A stretch of 64,000 bases of DNA, from the NCBI RefSeq assembly GCF_000423345.1, contig NZ_AUHU01000009.1, positions 65,604 through 129,603 of the forward strand, in the 5' to 3' direction. The translations under genes were made by a program, and so were the position numbers. A model generated the notes under the pieces. It did no database searches. It saw only the letters and a list, made by a program, of their open reading frames with translations, and was not told the origin of the DNA. Origin of the DNA: Marinimicrobium agarilyticum DSM 16975 (GTDB lineage: Bacteria; Pseudomonadota; Gammaproteobacteria; Pseudomonadales; Cellvibrionaceae). Positions 24,503 through 32,149 of the stretch are shown here, one piece after another (position 1 is the first letter of the stretch; every line of letters begins with the position of its first letter).

Positions 24503-24612
24503 GGCGGGGTCGGGGTATACCGTTTGGTGACTCTCTGAGGCATGGATGCCGATGAGAAGCCCCCATGGATGGGTTCACGGCGGGTCACCAAACGGTATAC
24601 CCCGACCCCGCC
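24503..24612. repeat. Large palindromic element 2 (28-bp perfect arms)
   Basis: The 28-bp arm 24503-24530 is the exact reverse complement of 24585-24612, with a 54-bp centre containing repeated CATGGATG. Element 2 has the same overall size and layout as element 1 but a different arm sequence. It ends 57 bp before the deaminase ATG. Confidence 0.85.
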
Positions 24613-24668
24613 GGGCTTCCCGACACGATGAAGTCAATAAACATTGGACAAGCTACCAAGGCCAATTT

Positions 24669-25847
24669 ATGAGCAAACCGAACTTACTCGACGAAAGCCT
24701 CCCGCTGCCCGCCGCCGTCATCTACCAATCCCGGCTCGACAACAACGTCCAGTGGATGCAACGCTTCGCCGAACACAACGGCGTCTACCTCTGCCCCCAC
24801 GGCAAAACCACCATGACCCCCGACTTCTTCCAACGGCAAATCAACGCCGGCGCCTGGGGCCTCACACTCGCCACCGTCCCCCAAATAAAAACCGCCGCCG
24901 ACGCCGGCCTCACACGCCTGCTCATGGCCAACCAACTGGTCGGCAAAGCCAACATGAACACCATCAGCGAACTGATCGCCCACGGGCTCGAGTACTACTG
25001 CCTGGTCGACAGCGCCGACAACATTCGCGCCCTCAATGACTTCTTCCACCCAAAAGGCCAAACCCTCAAGGTCCTGCTCGAGATCGGCGTGCCCGGCGGC
25101 CGCTGCGGCTGCCGCACGGCCGAACAGGTGCACACCGTGCTCGACGCGCTGGCGGACGCCCCCGCGCTGACACTGACCGGCATTGAAACCTACGAAGGGG
25201 TCATCCACGGCGACGATCCCGAACCGGCCGTGCGTCAACACCTGCAGTGGGTGCGGGAGTTAGGCCGGGAGCTCAAGGCCGCGGGCCGCTTTGGCGATGA
25301 AGCCCCCATCCTCACCGGTGCGGGCTCCGCCTGGTATGACGTCGTCATGGACGAGTTCGGACCGGCCAGAGCCGATGGCTTCCGCCCGGTGTTGCGCCCC
25401 GGCTGCTATCTGATTCACGACAAAGGCATTTACTGGGACGCCCAGAGCCGCATCATGGACCGGCTACCTCGGGACTGTCGGCCCGGCGGCGACCTGGAGT
25501 CCAGCCTGGAGGTCTGGGCCTATGTGCAGTCGATACCGGAGCCGGCGATGGCGATTCTGACCCTGGGAAAACGGGAAGTCGCCTTCGATGCGGGGCTGCC
25601 CCAGCCGGTTCTGCACTTTCGCCCCGGCGCCGACACCAAGCCCAAGGCCGCGCCCGCTCTGTGGAAGCTGGACCACATCATGGACCACCACAGTCGGCTG
25701 GTGATACCGCAGGACGCCGATCTGAAAGTGGGCGACATCATCGCACTCTCCACCTCCCACCCCTGCCTGACCTTTGACAAGTGGCGCGAGCTGCTGGTGA
25801 TTGACGACCAGTACCAGCTCCTGCGCCGCGTTGACACTCACTTCTAA
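24669..25847 (+). CDS. D-serine-dehydratase/D-threonine-aldolase-like amino-acid deaminase
   Basis: A 392-residue PLP enzyme of the alanine-racemase-fold DSD1 group. The N-terminal barrel has the PLP lysine in CPHGKTTMTPDFF. The C-terminal domain ends SHPCLTFDKW, where the His-x-Cys pair corresponds to the Zn2+ site of eukaryote-type D-serine dehydratases. The reaction is deamination of a D-amino acid (serine or threonine type) to a 2-oxo acid plus ammonia. The frame is open to 24546 inside palindrome 2, but ATG 24669 with AAGG upstream is the only start giving the family N-terminus. The next gene starts 12 bp later. Confidence 0.88.
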   Translation: MSKPNLLDESLPLPAAVIYQSRLDNNVQWMQRFAEHNGVYLCPHGKTTMTPDFFQRQINAGAWGLTLATVPQIKTAADAGLTRLLMANQLVGKANMNTISELIAHGLEYYCLVDSADNIRALNDFFHPKGQTLKVLLEIGVPGGRCGCRTAEQVHTVLDALADAPALTLTGIETYEGVIHGDDPEPAVRQHLQWVRELGRELKAAGRFGDEAPILTGAGSAWYDVVMDEFGPARADGFRPVLRPGCYLIHDKGIYWDAQSRIMDRLPRDCRPGGDLESSLEVWAYVQSIPEPAMAILTLGKREVAFDAGLPQPVLHFRPGADTKPKAAPALWKLDHIMDHHSRLVIPQDADLKVGDIIALSTSHPCLTFDKWRELLVIDDQYQLLRRVDTHF

Positions 25848-25859
25848 CGAGTCCCGCTC

Positions 25860-28800
25860 ATGCCCCAGAATAAGAAAACGCTATTCAGTCTCTTGCTCCT
25901 CGGACTGCTGGCCGGCAGTCCCGCCCACGCCGCCGCCCCTGAGTGGCCGCTGATGCCCTATCCGGCTTCCATCGAGATCGCCGAGGGCGAGTTGGTGCTC
26001 TCGGATACCTTCCAACTGACACTCGCCGACGGCGCCGCAGAAGCGCTCCCCGAGCCGGTACTGGCAAGCTTCACGCAACGGCTCCAGCGCCAGACTGGAA
26101 TGAACGTCGAGCGCATAGAGGGCGAAGGCCACCATCACGGCGCTCACGGCACCCATCACGCAAGTTCACATGGACAAACGCCCACTGAGGGCGCCACCCC
26201 CTTGATGATTCACATCGAACAGGGAGCGCCGCGTTTTCGCACCTCCACCGAGCTGCAGCCTCAGGTGGAGGGCTATCAGATTCATGTGGTGGACAGTGGT
26301 ATTCACATCCAGGCCACCACCCAGCTCGGCGCCGGCCACGCGTTGGAAACCTTGCTGCAACTGCTGGGAGAGGGCGATACCGACACGCTCCCGGTGATGT
26401 GCATCGACGATCAGCCGCGCTTTGGCTGGCGGGGTCTGATGTTGGACTCGGTGCGCCATTTCTTTTCCGTCGAAACCATCAAGCGTCAGTTGGACGGCAT
26501 GGCAGCGGCCAAGCTCAATATCTTTCACTGGCACCTGACCGACGACCAGGGCTGGCGTCTGGAATCCCGCGCCTATCCCAAACTGCATCAGAACGCGTCA
26601 AATGGGCAGTACTACACCTGGGAGCAGGTAGGGGAGGTGGTGAATTACGCCGCCGATCGGGGCATTCAGGTGATGCCGGAAATCGATATGCCGGGCCATA
26701 GCAGCGCCATCGCAGTCGCTTACCCACAGCTGATGTCCTCAGACGGCCCCTTCCACCCCGAAGACCGCTGGGGCGTTCATCAGGCATTGCTGAACCCGGC
26801 CAACCCCGCGGTGTATGAGTTCGCCGAGGCCATACTGACCGAAGTCGCGGCGCTTTTTCCCTTCGACTATATCCACATCGGCGGTGACGAAGTCGACCCG
26901 GCACACTGGCACCAGAACAACGAGATTCAGGCGTTTATGCGCGAGCAGGATTTGGCGGACGCGGGCGACCTTCACGCTTACTTCAATCAGCGGCTGTCCG
27001 CTATTCTCGGCCAGCTCGATCGTAAGATGATGGGCTGGGATGAGGTGCTGCACCCGGCGCTACCGAAAACTACCGCCGTACAGTCCTGGCGTGGCCCGGA
27101 CGCCCTGGCCCAAGCGGCGGCGGCCGGTCACCCGGCGGTGCTGTCCACCGGTTTTTATCTGGACCAGCCCCAACCGGCCGGTTATCACTACCGTAACCGC
27201 CTATTCCCCGAACCACTGTCGATGGAAGCCACTGCCAGCGCCGACGAACAATGGGAGAGCTGGACGTTTGAATTCCCACGCAAACGGGGCTCGGCCGTGC
27301 GGGGCACCTTCACGCTGATCGAGGGGCCGGCCAACCAGCGACGGGGCTTTATCGACTTTGCCGGCAAATCCCGCCAGGCGCTGGACCGACTGCGACTGAT
27401 TGATGACCGGATTACCTTTGAACTGGACACCTGGATGGGTCCGGTGCGGGCTCGGCTGAAGCGGAGCGATGCCGTTTTGAGCGGCGACATGGTGGTGGGT
27501 AATGCCGCCTACCCCGTCACCGGCAAGCGCAAAGCCCATAGTGGCCAAACCGGAGCCCAAATCCCCGAGGCCATCGCCAAGCCCGAACTCTCCGACGCGG
27601 ATCGGGCTCGGATTCTCGGTGGTGAAATCGCCCTCTGGGCGGAGTTGATTGACGAGAACAGTATCGACCATCGCCTATGGCCCCGTGGTTTTGTGGTGGC
27701 GGAACGGCTTTGGTCCCCCGTTGAGCGACGGGACCTTGACCCTCTTTACCAACGCCTGCCAGCGGTCTCCGACTGGGCCGCCAGTTCAGTCGGTCTGCGC
27801 CACCAGGCGCAGACTCGTCAGGCCCTGGAGCGGCTTTTCCCCGTCAGCCAACGGCCGTCGGTGGAGGTGCTGCTCGAAGCAATCGAGCCCGCCCAGTATT
27901 ACCACCGTCACCACGAAAAATCCGTCAATGAAACCTACTCCCGGCGCGACCCATTGAACCGATTGGTCGACGCCCTGCCGGCCGAGAGCCTGGCGGTACG
28001 TACGCTGTCCCAGCAGATCGACCAATGGCTGGCCGCCCCCAACGACACCGAGCACGCCCGGGCCATTCGCACCACGCTGACCCGCTGGCGGGATGCCGCT
28101 CAACAACTACTGCAACAGCTGCCGTTCGATGGCGACCAAGCCATTGAGAATCAGGCGGAGCAAGTGCTTACTGTCGCCGAGTGGGGCCTCGTTTTGTCGG
28201 ACCATTGGGAACAGCATAAAGGCCTGAGTCACGGGCTGCGGAGTGCGGCCCAGCAGGCCTTGCGGCGGGCACAGAGGATCGACGAGGAAATGGTGGTGGC
28301 GGCCGCCTATCCGATCGAGCAGCTGCTCAATGCGGTGCCCGAACCAGCCCAGACCCGGGACTGGATGCCCGACGGCAGCTTCACCTCCGGGATCGAAGGT
28401 CCCGCCGTGGGACCGGACGGCCACCTCTATGCGGTCAACTTCAAGCGGCAGGGAACCATCGGCCGGGTCACGGCACAGGGAGAAGGGGAAGTGTTCGCCG
28501 CCCTGCCAGAGGGCAGCACTGCCAACAGCATCCGCTTCGACTCGGCCGGACAGCTCTGGCTGGCCGACTACACGGGTCACACCCTGATCCGCCTACATCA
28601 TCAAACCGGAGAGGTACTGGCCATCCACCACAACCCGGACATGCATCAACCCAATGATATCGCCGTGACCCGCTGGGGCGCGATCTTTGCCAGCGACCCC
28701 AACTGGGCCGACAGCACCGGGCAGCTCTGGCGCATGGACCCGGACGGCACCTTTACCCGCCTGGAAGCCGATATGGGCACCACCAACGGCATTGAGCTGA

Positions 28801-29141
28801 GTCCGGACCAGCGCCGCCTGTACGTCAACGAAAGCGCTCAGCGCCGCGTCTGGGTGTACGACGTCTCGGCCCGAGGGGCGCTCAGTAACAAGCGGCTGTT
28901 TTTCGAGTTCGACGATTACGGTCTCGACGGCATGGCCACGGACCCGGAGGGCAATCTCTATATCGCCCGCTACGGCGCCGGAGAAATCGCCGTGCTTTCG
29001 CCTCGGGGACAATTGATCGATCGCATCCAGCTCAAGGGCCGCTACCCCACCAATATCGCTCTGGATCTGGGCGACCAGCCCCGCGCCTACGTCACCCTGC
29101 AGCAGCGCGGCGCGGTGGAGGTTTTCAACCTCGCACCCTGA
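25860..29141 (+). CDS. GH20 beta-N-acetylhexosaminidase fused to SMP-30-like propeller
   Basis: A 1093-residue exported protein. Signal peptide KKTLFSLLLLGLLAGSPAHAAA (cleavage about residue 24); GH20b domain to about 180, interrupted by a His-rich loop (residues 90-105); then the GH20 barrel with HWHLTDDQGWRLES, MPEIDMPGHSSA and the catalytic pair D343-E344 in HIGGDEVDPAHW. An insertion of about 130 residues (about 455-585, beta-rich) splits the barrel before GGEIALWAEL. Residues about 830-1090 form a six-bladed SMP-30/gluconolactonase-like propeller (GPAVGPDGHLYAVNF, PNDIAVTRWGAIFASDP). It would remove terminal GlcNAc/GalNAc in the periplasm; the propeller may hydrolyse a lactone or bind sugar. 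The fusion is unusual. Confidence 0.9.
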   Translation: MPQNKKTLFSLLLLGLLAGSPAHAAAPEWPLMPYPASIEIAEGELVLSDTFQLTLADGAAEALPEPVLASFTQRLQRQTGMNVERIEGEGHHHGAHGTHHASSHGQTPTEGATPLMIHIEQGAPRFRTSTELQPQVEGYQIHVVDSGIHIQATTQLGAGHALETLLQLLGEGDTDTLPVMCIDDQPRFGWRGLMLDSVRHFFSVETIKRQLDGMAAAKLNIFHWHLTDDQGWRLESRAYPKLHQNASNGQYYTWEQVGEVVNYAADRGIQVMPEIDMPGHSSAIAVAYPQLMSSDGPFHPEDRWGVHQALLNPANPAVYEFAEAILTEVAALFPFDYIHIGGDEVDPAHWHQNNEIQAFMREQDLADAGDLHAYFNQRLSAILGQLDRKMMGWDEVLHPALPKTTAVQSWRGPDALAQAAAAGHPAVLSTGFYLDQPQPAGYHYRNRLFPEPLSMEATASADEQWESWTFEFPRKRGSAVRGTFTLIEGPANQRRGFIDFAGKSRQALDRLRLIDDRITFELDTWMGPVRARLKRSDAVLSGDMVVGNAAYPVTGKRKAHSGQTGAQIPEAIAKPELSDADRARILGGEIALWAELIDENSIDHRLWPRGFVVAERLWSPVERRDLDPLYQRLPAVSDWAASSVGLRHQAQTRQALERLFPVSQRPSVEVLLEAIEPAQYYHRHHEKSVNETYSRRDPLNRLVDALPAESLAVRTLSQQIDQWLAAPNDTEHARAIRTTLTRWRDAAQQLLQQLPFDGDQAIENQAEQVLTVAEWGLVLSDHWEQHKGLSHGLRSAAQQALRRAQRIDEEMVVAAAYPIEQLLNAVPEPAQTRDWMPDGSFTSGIEGPAVGPDGHLYAVNFKRQGTIGRVTAQGEGEVFAALPEGSTANSIRFDSAGQLWLADYTGHTLIRLHHQTGEVLAIHHNPDMHQPNDIAVTRWGAIFASDPNWADSTGQLWRMDPDGTFTRLEADMGTTNGIELSPDQRRLYVNESAQRRVWVYDVSARGALSNKRLFFEFDDYGLDGMATDPEGNLYIARYGAGEIAVLSPRGQLIDRIQLKGRYPTNIALDLGDQPRAYVTLQQRGAVEVFNLAP

Positions 29142-29181
29142 CCGAGACGATGGGCATCAGCCCCGGGGAAAACCTGGATTG

Positions 29182-30540
29182 CTAGGGGTACGGCGGAAGC
29201 TGCGTGGCGGCGCGGTCGATCATCTGGCGCATTTTTGCCAACTCGTGAGCGACCGCCGCGGGCTCGCGCGCCGAGACCTGAGGATCGCACGCCTGCGGCC
29301 ACAGCTGGTGACCCAGCAGCAACGAAACTCGCAGGGCGTCCGGCAGGGCCTGAAGCTCTCGGGAGGCAACCAACCCGGCGGTTTGAAACAGCGTCAACCA
29401 GCGCAGCAGCTCGGGGTTATCGACCTTGTGCCAACGCTGGCGCCAGACATCGGATGCGCCCTGGGAGTGCGCCGCCAGATAGAGGTGGAGCTCAAAAAAG
29501 GCCTGTCGATCTCGCCACTCCAATAACGTGCGCCGATTGTATTCCGCGCGGGTCGCCCGCCAATCGGTGCTGGCGGGAAAGGCGTCCAGCAGGCGGACGA
29601 CGGCGGTCTGCAACCAGTGCAGCGGGCCGGTAACAAACGCCTCCAACTCTCCCGCTGCTTGACCGACCGCGAGGGTGTTGCCCATCCAGGGCGTGGGGCA
29701 GTAACGACCAAATTCCGAAGGCGAGTCCTCAGCGCCCAACCGAAGGCGCTCAACGCACGCCGCGGTCCCGCGTTCCAGCTCCCACCCCTCCTCCCTCTGG
29801 GTCACACGAGTACAGGGACAAGCCACTTCCGTCTGCGGGGCGACGAGGCGCTCAACCGCAAAACCCTCTGCGCTGGCGAGGCGCTCGGTCTGTTCCTTCT
29901 GTGCATCGCTCATCAGAGCGCCGTCGGCGTCGACAAACAGCTCGGCACTCAAACGCTCGCCGTCCTCCAGCAGAAGGCTTTCCACATCGTCGCCCGCCCG
30001 TTCTACCTTCAACAGTGCGCCGGTGCGACGGTGCACTCCCAACTCTTTGGCCAATGCCATAATCACCGAGCGGTATCGGTCCCGGTCCAATTGCAGGCCG
30101 CTATTCAATGTCGCCAAAAGGGAGCCGGCGTCGTTCGACTGAGGGTGATAACGCTGCCGACGCGCGGCCTGAGCCGGCAGCGAAAACGCATCAAAAGCGG
30201 CCTCCAGACGCCCGTTCAAGTGGCCGTACACGGCATAGTGATGAAAGGGGAGACCATCGAGCGTGAACCCCGGCGCCTCGAACGGCACCCACGAATCACT
30301 GGCACGGTAATGGGTGGCCAACGTCGGAGTCGCAATGCCATTGTCTATCAAAGCCCGCTCATTCAGCCCCAGGCGGTGGTGAAAGCCGGTAATGGCGGGC
30401 AGTGTCGCTTCCACGCCCGACTCTTGGGGTTGTGTATCCAACACCGTGACGGTGAGGGGCAAACTGCGGGCGAGTAACGCCGCCGCCATCCAGCCGTCGA
30501 GGCTCCCGCCATATACCAGAATCGAGTTCACCGCTGTCAT
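29182..30540 (-). CDS. Halogenase-like flavoprotein lacking the catalytic lysine
   Basis: A 452-residue relative of tryptophan 7-halogenases. The FAD loop GGGTAGWMAAA of its neighbour is changed to GGSLDGWMAAA. At the position of the catalytic Lys (TYKLGI in the neighbour) it reads TPTLAT, and the WxWxIP motif is absent. It is therefore probably not a halogenase and may be a scaffold or a different oxidoreductase. The frame extends to 30579, but ATG 30540 overlaps the upstream halogenase stop by ATGA, showing strict translational coupling to that intact paralogue. It is convergent with the GH20 gene. Pairs of one intact and one degenerate copy suggest a heterodimer, which is inference. Confidence 0.75.
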   Translation of the reverse strand: MTAVNSILVYGGSLDGWMAAALLARSLPLTVTVLDTQPQESGVEATLPAITGFHHRLGLNERALIDNGIATPTLATHYRASDSWVPFEAPGFTLDGLPFHHYAVYGHLNGRLEAAFDAFSLPAQAARRQRYHPQSNDAGSLLATLNSGLQLDRDRYRSVIMALAKELGVHRRTGALLKVERAGDDVESLLLEDGERLSAELFVDADGALMSDAQKEQTERLASAEGFAVERLVAPQTEVACPCTRVTQREEGWELERGTAACVERLRLGAEDSPSEFGRYCPTPWMGNTLAVGQAAGELEAFVTGPLHWLQTAVVRLLDAFPASTDWRATRAEYNRRTLLEWRDRQAFFELHLYLAAHSQGASDVWRQRWHKVDNPELLRWLTLFQTAGLVASRELQALPDALRVSLLLGHQLWPQACDPQVSAREPAAVAHELAKMRQMIDRAATQLPPYP

Positions 30541-32102
30541 GAAAAAACCCCGTACAGACTCATGGCGGCCGGAGGCCAAGGCGCTTCATCGGCCTCCATA
30601 CCGAGTTGCGTCAGGCAGTGGTCGTGGCCCGGCAGGGTATCCACCCACCGCGCCGTCTCCTCGCGGAAGCGTCGGAGCGAGGCGAGCAATGCCCCCTCAG
30701 CGGCTCGATCCGCCGCGGGGTGCCAGCGCTCGGGTAGCAACCCCTGGCCCTCGTAGACCGCCAGCCAACTCGGTTCCAGAAACATGCCCAGCTCATAGTG
30801 TTCAACCTGGCCCTGCTCGCGAAATAAAGCGATTTTTCGCTCCAGGCTGTGCGGCCTTTCCAGGGTGCGCATTCTGTGCCAGAAGGCACTGTCATCGCGG
30901 GTAGTCAGCGTGTAGTGCAGAATCAGAAAGTCTCTGACCCGCTCGTATTCCAACGCCATCCGACGATTGAACTCATTCCGCAACGCCTCGACCGCGTTCT
31001 CCTCGCCACGGGGCAGACACTCAAGGAAATTCATGATCGCCGATTGAATCAGGTAGATACTGGTCGACTCCAGCGGCTCCAGAAAACCGGCCGACAGCCC
31101 GATGGCGACGCTGTTGTGGGACCAGCTTTTCGAGCGCACGCCGGTGGTAAACTGCAAATGGTTGGGCTCGGCCAGCGGCTCTCCATCCATCGACTCCAGA
31201 AGCTTTCGGGTGGCCTGGTCAGCACTCATATGTTCGCTGCAGTACACCACGCCATTACCGGTTCGGTGTTGCAGAGGAATCTGCCAACGCCAGCCCGCCG
31301 CATGCGCTATCGCCCGCGTGTAAGGGCGCGGCGCCGATTGACTGGCAGAAGGAATCGCGACGGCCCGGTCACACGGCAGCCATTGGCTCCAGTTTTCAAA
31401 GCCGACACCCAGTGTCTGGCCGTGGAGCACTGCCCGAAAACCACTGCAATCAATAAAACCATCGCCCCACAGCCGCTCGCCAGAGTCCAGGGTCAACTGC
31501 TGAATGTCGCCAGTAACCGAACTGCGCTGCACATCCGAGACTTTACCCTCGATCCGGACCACGCCTCTCGCTTCGGCGTAACGACGCAGAAACCGGGCGT
31601 ACCGGCTGGCATCGATGTGAAAGGCATAGCTGTATTTGCGGGAAAACGGATGGGCACTGGAACCCGGATAGGCAAACCGTTCGTGCCGGGCCATGACGGC
31701 ACCGGGGGCGTACGCTTCCAAAGGCGCTTTATCTCCCAGCGAGCGGGCTTTCAACCAGCTTTGGAAAAAACCAACCTGATGAGCGGGTTCACCGTAAACG
31801 CCGAAAGGGTGGAGGTATCGATCCCCAACATGGCCCCAGTCGACAAATTCAATGCCCAGCTTGTAGGTGGCCTGGGTTTCGCGCATAAAATCACGCTCAT
31901 CGATACCCAGAACCTGATTGAAATAACGAAGGTGCGGCACGGTCGCCTCGCCAACGCCCACCGTGCCGATGGCATCCGACTCGATCAGCGTAATGCGATG
32001 TTCCGAAGCGTCCAATTTGGCGGAAAAGGCGGCAGCGGCCATCCAGCCTGCGGTGCCGCCGCCGACGATAATCCAATGATGAGTCCGGTTCGCTGTATTC
32101 AT
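30537..32102 (-). CDS. Tryptophan-halogenase-family flavoprotein
   Basis: A 521-residue flavin-dependent halogenase family member: the Rossmann motif IIVGGGTAGWMAAAAF, GVGEATVPHLRYF, the candidate catalytic Lys in ATYKLGIEF and the signature GWRWQIPLQHRTGNG (WxWxIP). Enzymes of this fold use FADH2, O2 and halide to make hypohalous acid and halogenate aromatic substrates. Members next to TonB receptors are of unknown substrate. ATG 32102 is chosen over 32144 because it puts the FAD motif at the usual distance. It follows the TonB receptor by 47 bp and overlaps the degenerate paralogue, so the three genes are one operon. Confidence 0.88.
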   Translation of the reverse strand: MNTANRTHHWIIVGGGTAGWMAAAAFSAKLDASEHRITLIESDAIGTVGVGEATVPHLRYFNQVLGIDERDFMRETQATYKLGIEFVDWGHVGDRYLHPFGVYGEPAHQVGFFQSWLKARSLGDKAPLEAYAPGAVMARHERFAYPGSSAHPFSRKYSYAFHIDASRYARFLRRYAEARGVVRIEGKVSDVQRSSVTGDIQQLTLDSGERLWGDGFIDCSGFRAVLHGQTLGVGFENWSQWLPCDRAVAIPSASQSAPRPYTRAIAHAAGWRWQIPLQHRTGNGVVYCSEHMSADQATRKLLESMDGEPLAEPNHLQFTTGVRSKSWSHNSVAIGLSAGFLEPLESTSIYLIQSAIMNFLECLPRGEENAVEALRNEFNRRMALEYERVRDFLILHYTLTTRDDSAFWHRMRTLERPHSLERKIALFREQGQVEHYELGMFLEPSWLAVYEGQGLLPERWHPAADRAAEGALLASLRRFREETARWVDTLPGHDHCLTQLGMEADEAPWPPAAMSLYGVFS

Positions 32103-32149
32103 AAAAAAAGAGGAGCGCGTCCCTGCGCTCAAGTTCGCAGGCATACCCG

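Noticed and set aside
24325-24612. tRNA or riboswitch reading of the large palindromes
   Set aside because: Perfect long arms with differing sequences do not match a tRNA cloverleaf or any riboswitch consensus I know.
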